Source: DAOTXR01 sp034435375
GTDB taxonomy: Bacteria > Chloroflexota > Anaerolineae > Aggregatilineales > UBA3940
Assembly (NCBI GenBank): GCA_034435375.1
Contig: DAOTXR010000077.1
Span: 121,870 to 185,869 of the forward strand
DNA length: 64,000 bases
Direction of reading: 5' to 3'
The position numbers were made by a program, and so were the translations under genes. The notes beneath the pieces were generated by a model. The model made no database searches. It had not been told where the DNA came from and saw nothing but the letters and a program-made list of their open reading frames with translations. Of this stretch, positions 43,321 to 50,910 are shown in pieces (positions within the stretch are counted from its first letter, which is position 1; each line of letters starts with the position of its first letter).

Positions 43321-44955
43321 ATGAAGAAAATCGCGGTTGACTTCGGCACGACCAACACCGTTGTGGCGGTGTGGCGCGAAGCGGTCAATGCCCCGGAGAC
43401 GCTCCGTCTGCCGGGGCTATCTGCACCTGTCGGAGATAGTTCTCCGGCGCTGGTGCCTTCGTTATTGTATGTCGTGGATGGTGTGCATGGTGAGGTCGTC
43501 AGCGGGCAGGCCGTCCGCGCAGGCGGTTATGATAACCAGAACGATGATCGGTACTTTGCCTCCTTCAAACGTGGGATTGCAGCCAGCACTCGTCCGCTCG
43601 CCCGTGTGTTGGACGGTGTCGAGTGGGATGAGTCTCGGGCTGGTGAAGCTTTCCTGTCGGCGGTCCTGTCTGCAGTCGTTGCTCACGAAGGTGGGATCAT
43701 TGACGAGCTGGTGCTCACCGTGCCGATCCAGAGCTTTGAGCGATACTTGAAATGGCTGCGCGACGAGACGACGGTGGTCAGCGCCAGCCTGGGGTCCAAT
43801 ATTCATCGCTTGCGCATTGTTGATGAAAGTACAGCCGCGGCGCTCGGCTATGAGGTGCGCACTCCTGGTGAACTCGTGCTGGTCTTCGACTTTGGTGGTG
43901 GTACGCTCGATGTCTCGCTGGTGCGAATGCCTGTTGCGGAAGAGGGGGGCGGCGTCTTGCTGGAGGACGGTAAGCCCACCTTAGCTGGGTTGCACATGGG
44001 CCAGACGGAAGCCCGCGTCGTTGCCAAAGCGGGGCGTGTGCTGGGTGGCGACGATATTGACCACTGGATGCTTGAAGAACTGTTGACTCGCAGTGGTGCG
44101 AGTCGCGCGGATGTGGGTGACTCCTATGCACAACTTAAGTTGGCTGTCGAAGCGGCCAAGATTCGCCTCTCAGACTACGAGAGTGCTGAGGTGAGTGTGT
44201 TCGACCCTGACGCTTACCGCACGTTTCATGCCAACTTTACCCGCAGCCAACTTGAGGATATCCTAGATCGGCGTGGGTTCTATAGCACAGTTCAAAAGAC
44301 TATCGACAAGGTCATGCGTGCGGCACGGGCTAGGGGGATCTTCCCTGAGGACATAGGTGCGGTCCTGTTAGTGGGTGGGACATCGCAGATTCCGTCGGTA
44401 AGGCGCATGGTGCGCACACTGTTCGGCAGCGAGCGTGTGTTCGAGCATAAGCCTTTCGAAGCTGTCGCACACGGCGCTCTGGGGCTGGCGGTTGGTATAG
44501 GGCTGGACGACTTTTTGTACCATTCCTATGGCATCCGCCACCTCAGCCCGATTACTGGGCGGCATGAGTGGGAGGAGATCATTGCCTCTGGCACACGCTA
44601 TCCACTTGAGGAAACGGTCAAGTTAATACTGACGGCGTCTCGTGATGGCCAGGAAGCCCTTGAGCTTGTCATTGGAGAGGTCGAGGAGAGTGCTGGCGGC
44701 GTGACAGAGGTCATGTTTGGTGACCGCGCCATCCTGATGGTGAATGGTGGATTCGAGATGCGCCAGGTGATCCCGCTGAACGACCAAGATGGGGCGCGTA
44801 CGGTGGCCTACCTTGAACCGCCCGGCAAGGCAGGCGAGGATAGGGTCGAGGTCGAGTTTAATGTCGACCAGAACCGAACGTTGCGTGTTACTGTCTACGA
44901 TCTATTAACCAAGCGGGTTCTCCTTCGTGACGTTCCGGTAGTAGAATTAAGGTAA
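43321..44955 (+). CDS. Hsp70-family protein with shortened substrate domain
   Basis: The 544-residue protein has the full Hsp70 ATPase domain: phosphate-1 loop VDFGTTNTVVAV (6-17), connect motif VDESTAAALGY (168-178), phosphate-2 VFDFGGGTLDVSLV (188-201) and adenosine loop VLLVGGTSQIPSV near 347. The sequence after about 400 is short (145 residues) and ends with VEVEFNVDQNRTLRVTVYDLL, so it may have only a beta-type substrate part and lacks the helical lid of DnaK. ATG 43321 puts the first strand at the usual distance; a GTG 18 bases earlier is possible. It follows the GrpE-like gene. No J-domain gene is present in the window. Confidence 0.9.
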   Translation: MKKIAVDFGTTNTVVAVWREAVNAPETLRLPGLSAPVGDSSPALVPSLLYVVDGVHGEVVSGQAVRAGGYDNQNDDRYFASFKRGIAASTRPLARVLDGVEWDESRAGEAFLSAVLSAVVAHEGGIIDELVLTVPIQSFERYLKWLRDETTVVSASLGSNIHRLRIVDESTAAALGYEVRTPGELVLVFDFGGGTLDVSLVRMPVAEEGGGVLLEDGKPTLAGLHMGQTEARVVAKAGRVLGGDDIDHWMLEELLTRSGASRADVGDSYAQLKLAVEAAKIRLSDYESAEVSVFDPDAYRTFHANFTRSQLEDILDRRGFYSTVQKTIDKVMRAARARGIFPEDIGAVLLVGGTSQIPSVRRMVRTLFGSERVFEHKPFEAVAHGALGLAVGIGLDDFLYHSYGIRHLSPITGRHEWEEIIASGTRYPLEETVKLILTASRDGQEALELVIGEVEESAGGVTEVMFGDRAILMVNGGFEMRQVIPLNDQDGARTVAYLEPPGKAGEDRVEVEFNVDQNRTLRVTVYDLLTKRVLLRDVPVVELR

Positions 44956-44998
44956 TCGAAGTTCAGGGGTGGGGTGATCGGATCTAGGATGGGATCGA

Positions 44999-45784
44999 AT
45001 GGGTTTCAGGCGGACACGTGGCAATGGGAATGAACCAACCCTGGGCGGCAAGCGAGCCGTCCGTTTGAGCGGCATGGAGCCAGCTCTTAGCCGCGAGTTC
45101 ATGCCACTCTATGGCCGTTTTCGTGTAAAGGGGTTGGAGGCGCCATCCGTAGTGGGTCGGCGACGCCCTCTGGTTGTGCTTGCTGAGTGTGATTATGGAA
45201 TCGCCGAACTGGCCTACCTGATCGGCGATTCCAATGGATATGATGTGCGCCTGGTCGAAGATGGCGATCAGGCGCTGGGAGCGGTACGCGCCCTTCAGCC
45301 GAATCTGCTGGTGGTCAGTATGCGTCTGCCGGTGGTGGATGGTTTGGAGGTCATCCAGCAAGTGCGCAGCGATCGAGACCAACTGATATGCCATATACCT
45401 ATCCTGGTGATGGATGTCCAACATGATCGACGATTGGTGTTATCGGCCTTCGAAGCTGGCGCCGATGACTACCTTGAGATGCCTTATGAACTACCGGTGA
45501 TGCTTCGCTCGTGGCGGCGTGTGACTGGCTCATCCCTGCGTCCCTCTCCCCTGACCGCCCTCCTCAATGAGGATCGTACCATTCGCCGTGTTGCCATCTC
45601 TTACCTGCTTGAGGTTCAGCCTGAGGGACTTGCTTTTGGCCTCGGTGAGTTGCTGTGGCAACCCGATCCCTTGGTCCGCGCCCTGGTACGTTGGGCGCTC
45701 TTGCGGCTGGGTACCGACGAAGCACATGCAGTGCTTGAGGAACGAACCCGGCCCGCAGGCAGCGGAATGGATGCCTATGGTTGA
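44999..45784 (+). CDS. Pseudo-receiver (response-regulator-like) protein
   Basis: The 261-residue protein has a receiver-like domain (about 55-175): PLVVLAECDYGIAELAYLIG, then LLVVSMRLPVVDG, then IPILVMDVQHD and AGADDYLEMPYELP. In true receivers the phospho-acceptor Asp sits just before M-x-L-P; here it is Ser. The conserved Thr is replaced by Asp and the Lys by Met, so phosphorylation by a histidine kinase is unlikely. Helical sequence after 180 resembles one or two HEAT-like units (NEDRTIRRVAISYLLEV). The N-terminus holds EPTLGGKR (12-19) and LSGMEPAL (23-30). It starts 43 bases after the Hsp70 stop. I read it as a scaffold or protein-sensing module. Confidence 0.78.
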   Translation: MGFRRTRGNGNEPTLGGKRAVRLSGMEPALSREFMPLYGRFRVKGLEAPSVVGRRRPLVVLAECDYGIAELAYLIGDSNGYDVRLVEDGDQALGAVRALQPNLLVVSMRLPVVDGLEVIQQVRSDRDQLICHIPILVMDVQHDRRLVLSAFEAGADDYLEMPYELPVMLRSWRRVTGSSLRPSPLTALLNEDRTIRRVAISYLLEVQPEGLAFGLGELLWQPDPLVRALVRWALLRLGTDEAHAVLEERTRPAGSGMDAYG

Positions 45785-46661
45785 AGGCACCTCTCGCTAT
45801 ACCGATGCCCCCTCACTGGGAAGCTCGGCGGCTGCACGTCTGTCTGGCTCCGAGCCGATGTTGGGTGGGGTGCGCCGTCGCCGCATTGATCGGGCACTGT
45901 TCTGGGATCTACTCGATGCTGACAGTGACCGGCGTCTGGAGGCCGTTGAGCGTGTACTTGATCAGGCGGCGGGTCGCTTCTATGGTGCAGCAATGGCTGC
46001 TGTGCTGCTGCCTGGGGCGCGTTACTACAAGCTGGGTGTGCTGTGGAAAGTCCCTTTTTCCTACGAACACAAGCTGGCGGCTATGGACTCGCTGGTTCGG
46101 TTGGATGCCGAGCGGGCATTGGGAGGGCTGGTGGCAGCGCTGCGCGAGGACGACCCTGCGCTTCAACAGGCTGCTATCTGGTCTATGGGCCGTCTGGATC
46201 GGCCTGAGGTTGAGCAGGCTCTGATTGCCGTCCTGGACGATGAACGGCTTGGCTTACGCCACGCGGCCATCCGAGCACTTGCTGAGTATTGGCGCATGCC
46301 GACACTCCGGCGGTTGTGCGTGGCGGAATCGACAATCGTGGCTCAGGCTGTACGCTGGCTTGGCGGCTGCGGCCAGGGGCGGCTGGCTGCTCCGCTGACC
46401 ACCGTCCTGCGCGACGAGCGCTTCCGAGGCGTCAGCCGCGATGTGGTGCACAGCGCCGTGCTCGATGCGCTCAGTCTGCTAGTGCAGCATCTCGACACGC
46501 AGCAGGCTGAGCTGGTGATTCGGGCGCTGGGTGGCCTTCTGAATGACCTGCGCACCAGCCAGAGAGTTGCCGCGCAGGCCATCGCGTTGCTGAGTGAGCT
46601 TGGAACTGAGAGTGCTACTGTGACTGTGGCGACCTATCAGGCCAGCCATGGGATGAGGTGA
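45771..46661 (+). CDS. HEAT-repeat protein
   Basis: The 296-residue protein is a chain of helical pairs: EDDPALQQAAIWSMGRLD, DDERLGLRHAAIRALAEY and similar units, with the aliphatic and arginine pattern of HEAT or PBS-lyase-like repeats over about 90-280. The N-terminus holds APSLG (13-17) and EPMLGGVRR (28-36). ATG 45771 (or 45777) overlaps the pseudo-receiver gene by a few bases and its end overlaps the SUMF1 gene by GTGA, so three genes are translationally linked. HEAT proteins are usually binding scaffolds. No catalytic motif is visible. Confidence 0.8.
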   Translation: MPMVEGTSRYTDAPSLGSSAAARLSGSEPMLGGVRRRRIDRALFWDLLDADSDRRLEAVERVLDQAAGRFYGAAMAAVLLPGARYYKLGVLWKVPFSYEHKLAAMDSLVRLDAERALGGLVAALREDDPALQQAAIWSMGRLDRPEVEQALIAVLDDERLGLRHAAIRALAEYWRMPTLRRLCVAESTIVAQAVRWLGGCGQGRLAAPLTTVLRDERFRGVSRDVVHSAVLDALSLLVQHLDTQQAELVIRALGGLLNDLRTSQRVAAQAIALLSELGTESATVTVATYQASHGMR

Positions 46662-47653
46662 ATCAGGAACGGCCGGGGCAGGCGATGCAGCCTTCAGGTC
46701 CGCCGTCTATCGATACGCCCTCACTAGGCATCAGCCGGCGTGAGCTTGATCCTCGCTTATGGGCTGCTCTGTTGGGACGCGATTCACGCCGTCGTGCTGA
46801 GGCAGCGCGCACTATCCGGGCGCGAGAGCACGAGTCCTGGTACTCCCAACAGCTTCTTGAGGCTATCCCCGGCTTGTGGGTCTGGCAACGTCTCTATGCG
46901 GGCGAGGCTCTTTCGCTTCTTGGCGATCCACGCTTCTCACCGCCTCACTACCTGCCTGAGATGATCCATGTGCCGGCTGGAACTGCGGTGTTAGGCAGTG
47001 CTAGTTATCGCGATGAGCGACCAGTGCATGCCGTGCATGTGAAGTGTTTCTTGCTGGCGCAGTACCCTGTGACACAGGCGGCCTATGCTGTTTTCGTTGA
47101 GGCAGTAGGCTATCGTAGGCCGCGCCACTGGCGGCGCGGAAGGCCAGATGTCGCTCAGCTAAATATGCCGGTTGTCTGGGTCTCAGCACGAGATGCAGAA
47201 GCCTACTGTATGTGGTTGAGCCGTGAGACAGGCTATCACTATCGCCTACCTACTGAAGCCGAATGGGTGCTGGCTGCTCGTGGCGATGGTGATGGTCGCA
47301 CTTATCCCTGGGGCGAAGGATTCGACAGCCAGCGGGCCAATGTGTGGATCGGCGATCCACTGGGCCAGCTGTGCGCCGTGGGCATGTTCCCCGCTGGGCG
47401 TGGCCCGTATGGGCACCACGACCAAGCAGGGAACGTGTGGGAGTGGTGCTCATCGCTGTACTGGCCGTATCCTTACCGTGCCGATGATGGCCGAGAAGAC
47501 TCAGTCACTGATTCTGAGCCGCGTGTGATGCATGGTGGCTCATGGCGCAGCCGTCTCCTCTCGATACGCTGCTCTGCTCGTCAGGGTGAGTTGCCCACCG
47601 ACAGTTTTGGTGTGGTGGGCTTCCGGTTGGCGCGAGATGTATCCTATGCGTGA
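46658..47653 (+). CDS. SUMF1/FGE-fold protein without the sulfatase-activating cysteines
   Basis: The 331-residue protein has the formylglycine-generating enzyme fold from about 108: EMIHVPAGTAVLGS, YPVTQAAYAVFVEAVGYR, the YRLPTEAEWVLAARGDGDG box, GNVWEWCSS and GGSWRSRLLSIRCSAR. In true FGE the GGS stretch is followed by two catalytic cysteines a few residues apart; here that stretch is shortened and they are missing, leaving one Cys in a structural position. It is therefore likely a binding or other oxygenase-family version, as in SUMF1 domains of signalling proteins. The N-terminus holds TPSLGISRR (20-28) and short helices. It starts at GTG, overlapping the HEAT gene by GTGA. Confidence 0.82.
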   Translation: MNQERPGQAMQPSGPPSIDTPSLGISRRELDPRLWAALLGRDSRRRAEAARTIRAREHESWYSQQLLEAIPGLWVWQRLYAGEALSLLGDPRFSPPHYLPEMIHVPAGTAVLGSASYRDERPVHAVHVKCFLLAQYPVTQAAYAVFVEAVGYRRPRHWRRGRPDVAQLNMPVVWVSARDAEAYCMWLSRETGYHYRLPTEAEWVLAARGDGDGRTYPWGEGFDSQRANVWIGDPLGQLCAVGMFPAGRGPYGHHDQAGNVWEWCSSLYWPYPYRADDGREDSVTDSEPRVMHGGSWRSRLLSIRCSARQGELPTDSFGVVGFRLARDVSYA

Positions 47654-48599
47654 GGCTGCTTATGTTGCTCTTTATCGGAGCGGCGAGCTTGAGCGACGGG
47701 TGGTGCAAGCCCAGGCAGCGCTGCGTGACTGTCGTCTGTGTGGTTGGAGCTGCGGTATTGACCGAACCCGTGAAATTGGTCCATGTCGCACGGGAACAGA
47801 GGTTCTGGTAGCCACAGCTTACCTGCACTTTGGAGAAGAACATCCGCTCGTTGCTGGGGGCGGCTCTGGCGCAATTTTCTTTGCCAATTGCGACCTGCGT
47901 TGTCAGTTCTGTCAGACAGCTCGCTGGAACATTCGAGGGCGTGGACGGGTGCTCAGCGCTCTCCAACTTGCCGATGTGATGCTTAGTCTTCAGCGACAGG
48001 GCGCACTCAACATTAACTTGGTGACTCCGACGCATATAGCCTCACAGATTCTCTCCGCGCTGCTTATTGCTGCTGGAGAAGGTCTACGCGTGCCGCTGGT
48101 ATGGAATTCGGGCGGTTACGACTCGCTCCAGGTATTGGCGCTGTTGGACGGCGTGGTGGATATCTACTTGCCCGACATGAAGTATAGCGATGGCCAGTTG
48201 GCCCTGCGTCTGAGCGGAGTTCACGACTATCCGCGTGTCAATCAACAGGCAGTTCTGGAGATGCACCGTCAGGTTGGAGACCTGGCGCTCGACGAGTCCG
48301 GTGCGGCCCAACGCGGTGTCCTGATCAGGCATCTGGTCATGCCGGGGCACCAGGAGAACACTGCCGGGGTTTTGCGCTGGATCGCACGCAACCTGGGACC
48401 TCACACGTACTTAAGCCTGATGGACCAGTATCGCCCGGCTTACCGTGCGTTTGGTCGCTCAGACATCGGGCGGCCCATCACACCGGAGGAATACGGGCGG
48501 GCGCGGCAGATGGCCAGAGAACTTGGTCTTTATCGGCTTGACGACAACTTGGTGCTCGATCCGGTACACTCTGACAACCCAAGTGAGAATCATGGCTAA
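47646..48599 (+). CDS. PflX-like radical SAM protein
   Basis: The 317-residue protein has the radical SAM CxxxCxxC cluster motif CDLRCQFC (Cys82, Cys86, Cys89) and a N-terminal cysteine group (Cys29, Cys32, Cys36, Cys47) that could hold an auxiliary cluster. GGGSGAIFFANCDLRCQFC fits the PflX (COG1313) family, related to pyruvate formate-lyase activases. YLPDMKYSD and HLVMPGHQENTAGVLRWIA are typical of that family. ATG 47646 overlaps the SUMF1 gene by 8 bases; another ATG 9 bases earlier is possible. The MBL-fold gene overlaps its end. Its target is unknown; a glycyl-radical enzyme is not in the window. Confidence 0.85.
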   Translation: MREAAYVALYRSGELERRVVQAQAALRDCRLCGWSCGIDRTREIGPCRTGTEVLVATAYLHFGEEHPLVAGGGSGAIFFANCDLRCQFCQTARWNIRGRGRVLSALQLADVMLSLQRQGALNINLVTPTHIASQILSALLIAAGEGLRVPLVWNSGGYDSLQVLALLDGVVDIYLPDMKYSDGQLALRLSGVHDYPRVNQQAVLEMHRQVGDLALDESGAAQRGVLIRHLVMPGHQENTAGVLRWIARNLGPHTYLSLMDQYRPAYRAFGRSDIGRPITPEEYGRARQMARELGLYRLDDNLVLDPVHSDNPSENHG

Positions 48600-49608
48600 C
48601 AAGTCTAAGGTTGAACGGTTCGAGACCTCAGGCGGAGGGCTGATCTTTCGATTGCCCCTTGAGGTCTTCCCTCAATACATTGCCTACGCGCACTTGATCT
48701 CCTACGATGACAAGCTGGCTCTAGTAGATGTCGGCTCTGGCTTCGGCTCGTGTCATGCCGACCTGGTGGCTGGGCTGGAGACAGTACGTGCTGAGCATGG
48801 CATTCCGGCGAGTCTGGAAAATGTTCACCAGATCATTATCAGCCATGGACACGTCGATCACTTCGGCGGCCTGGCCCAGGTGAAAGCACAGGCTCCGCAG
48901 GCTGAGGTAGGACTGCACGAGCTGTCTCGCCCTGTGCTGGTAAACTATGACGAACGTGTACTTATCACCCGGACGGCCATGGCGGACTTTCTGGCACGCG
49001 CTGGCGTTCCCCTGGAACACCGACAGCGGCTGCTCGACATGTATATGCTTGGCAAGCGGGCTTTTCCGTCTGTCCCAGTGGATTTTACGCTGCACGATGG
49101 GGACGTGATCGACAACCGAATACATGTGATCCATGTTCCCGGGCATGCTCCGGGTCTGGTGATGCTCCAGGTAGATGACGTATTGCTTGTGTCTGATCAC
49201 ATTCTGCCGGAGACGAGTGTCGCGCTTGCACCGGAGAGTATCATGCCGTATACCGGCGTGGGCCACTATATCGAGTCGCTGGCCAAGGCTGAGCAGGTTC
49301 AAGAAGTCCGGGTTGCATTAGGTGGACATGAACAGGCCATGGATGATTTCTATGCCATCGTCCGGCGCACACGGCAACTTGCGCAAGAAAAGGTCGCGCG
49401 TGTGCTAGAGCACTGTGACGAGCCACGCACCATTTACGAGATTGCGCTTCGCATCTACGGTGGCATGGACGGCTACAGCGAGTTGCTGAAGATTGAACAG
49501 ACAGGGGCAAGGATCGAGTATCTGAATCAGCGCGGTATGGTCATGATCGAGAATCTGACAGCCCTGGAGCAAGAACACAGCCCGGCGTTGCGATACCGGC
49601 GTGTATGA
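48592..49608 (+). CDS. MBL-fold metallo-hydrolase
   Basis: The 339-residue protein has the metallo-beta-lactamase core: motif HGHVDHFGG (His85, His87, Asp89, His90), HVPGHAPG as the next ligand region, and DHILPE with the bridging Asp. The C-terminal helices (about 230-339) form a cap with a winged-helix-like end, as in glyoxalase II-like or RNase-Z-like members. A dinuclear metal site is expected. It begins 8 bases inside the radical SAM gene, so the two are coupled. The substrate (thioester, phosphodiester or lactam) is unknown. Confidence 0.85.
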   Translation: MANKSKVERFETSGGGLIFRLPLEVFPQYIAYAHLISYDDKLALVDVGSGFGSCHADLVAGLETVRAEHGIPASLENVHQIIISHGHVDHFGGLAQVKAQAPQAEVGLHELSRPVLVNYDERVLITRTAMADFLARAGVPLEHRQRLLDMYMLGKRAFPSVPVDFTLHDGDVIDNRIHVIHVPGHAPGLVMLQVDDVLLVSDHILPETSVALAPESIMPYTGVGHYIESLAKAEQVQEVRVALGGHEQAMDDFYAIVRRTRQLAQEKVARVLEHCDEPRTIYEIALRIYGGMDGYSELLKIEQTGARIEYLNQRGMVMIENLTALEQEHSPALRYRRV

Positions 49609-49662
49609 CTGTTGGAGACGATGCTCTCACAGCGTTTGGGGGATCATGGGCGTGAGTGAAAG

Positions 49663-50301
49663 ATGAGCAGCCTCAGATACAGGCATATCATCTGGGACTG
49701 GAATGGCACATTGTTCGATGATGCTTGGCTGTGTATCGAGGTGATGAATGGTATGCTCGCCGGCCGCAACCTGCCTCTGCTCACACCTGCTCGCTACGAG
49801 GTCGTTTTCGATTTCCCCGTCATCGACTACTACCGCGCACTCGGTTTTGATTTTTCGCTTGAGCCTTTTGAGCAGCTCAGCGACGAGTTCATCGCAGGCT
49901 ACGAAAGCAAGTTGCTGGACTGTCGCCTGCGAGATGGGGCCAGAGCAGTGCTTGAGCTGGCCCGGCAAAGGGGGCTGACCCAGTCGATCCTGTCTGCAAT
50001 GAAGAAGGAGCAACTGGATGGCCTGCTTGCTCATTTTGGCATTGAAACATACTTTACGGACGTCATCGGGTTGGACGACCATCACGCTTTTGGCAAAACT
50101 GAGATCGCCAAACAGTGGCTCGCGGTTCAAAGTCTCGATCCGACCGACATGCTGTTTGTGGGGGATACCACGCACGATTACGAAGTTGCGCAGGCGTTGG
50201 GAGTGGATTGCTGCTGCATTCATAGTGGGCATCACGCTCGCGACCGTCTGGCTGCGTTGGGAGTGCGGATCATCGAGTCACTCGTTGAGGTGTTCGTTTG
50301 A
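49663..50301 (+). CDS. HAD-family hydrolase
   Basis: The 212-residue protein has HAD motif I WDWNGTLFDD (nucleophile Asp12), motif II around SILSAMKK, the Lys of motif III in HHAFGKTEIAKQ and motif IV VGDTTHDYEVAQALG. The second Asp of motif I (acid/base, DxD) is Asn14, as in a recognised group of DWNGTL-type HAD proteins, so phosphatase activity may be slow or altered. The cap is the C1 helical type, as in phosphoglycolate phosphatases. It lies 54 bases after the MBL gene. Confidence 0.87.
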   Translation: MSSLRYRHIIWDWNGTLFDDAWLCIEVMNGMLAGRNLPLLTPARYEVVFDFPVIDYYRALGFDFSLEPFEQLSDEFIAGYESKLLDCRLRDGARAVLELARQRGLTQSILSAMKKEQLDGLLAHFGIETYFTDVIGLDDHHAFGKTEIAKQWLAVQSLDPTDMLFVGDTTHDYEVAQALGVDCCCIHSGHHARDRLAALGVRIIESLVEVFV

Positions 50302-50317
50302 CCGGGGAAGGCTTGAG

Positions 50318-50452
50318 GTGCCAAGTGAGAGCTGCAAGGCCGTGGAGATGGACACTTTGCTGAACTTCGCGCGGGTCGACGCCTCGCTGGGCATCGCAGA
50401 AGAATTTCGGCGGATGTTCGATGCCTATATGCCAAATCTGACTGACTACTAG
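50318..50452 (+). CDS. Possible small protein of 44 residues
   Basis: A short frame begins at GTG 50318 with GGGGAAGG before it and encodes an acidic helical peptide (NFARVDASLGIAEEFRRMFDAYMP). It is 16 bases after the HAD gene stop. The ribosome-binding site is good, but a frame this short can occur by chance. I do not recognise it. Confidence 0.35.
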   Translation: MPSESCKAVEMDTLLNFARVDASLGIAEEFRRMFDAYMPNLTDY

Positions 50453-50479
50453 CTAGACTCATGCTCAAAAGGGGGGACC

Positions 50480-50902
50480 ATGGTCGATGAAGCACACAAG
50501 GGAATGGCTTTTCCGGCATTCAGTTTTACGGTTGAACGTGGCAAGTTGCGAGAATTTGTGCTTGCCATCGGAGATGCCAACCCGGTCTACGAGGGCGAAG
50601 ACCCACCGCTGCCCCCTACGTTCCCAACGCTGTTTGCGTTCTGGGGTGCGGGTGGGCTGGAGAAGGCACTGAATGCCATTGGTGTTGAGATCTGGAACGT
50701 TCTGCACGCTGAGCAGGAGTATGAGTATTTGGCCCCAATCCATGTGGGTGACACAGTGACTGGGCACACGCGCGTGGCCGACATCTACACCAAACCAGGC
50801 AGATCAGGAGACCTGAACTTTGTGGAGTTTGTGACCGAGTACAGGAACCAACATGATGTACCGGTCTTGATCGATCGGGCAGTGATCATCGTGCGGGAGT
50901 AG
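50480..50902 (+). CDS. MaoC-like dehydratase half, non-catalytic type
   Basis: The 140-residue single hot-dog domain matches the MaoC N-terminal (FAS1_DH-type) family: FTVERGKLREFVLAIGDANPVYEG, and HAEQEYEYLAPIHVGDTVTGHTRV at the end. In the hydratase motif the catalytic His (D-x-N-P-x-H) is replaced by Tyr in GDANPVYEG, so this half alone should be inactive. It is 8 bases before the second MaoC gene and probably forms a heterodimer with it, like HadA with HadB or ChsH1 with ChsH2. Together they would hydrate an enoyl-thioester to an (R)-3-hydroxyacyl thioester. Confidence 0.85.
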   Translation: MVDEAHKGMAFPAFSFTVERGKLREFVLAIGDANPVYEGEDPPLPPTFPTLFAFWGAGGLEKALNAIGVEIWNVLHAEQEYEYLAPIHVGDTVTGHTRVADIYTKPGRSGDLNFVEFVTEYRNQHDVPVLIDRAVIIVRE

Positions 50903-50910
50903 GGGGAGCT

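Noticed and set aside
46658..47653. Formylglycine-generating enzyme (sulfatase activator)
   Set aside because: The two catalytic cysteines are not in the expected place and there is no sulfatase gene nearby, so only the fold is claimed.
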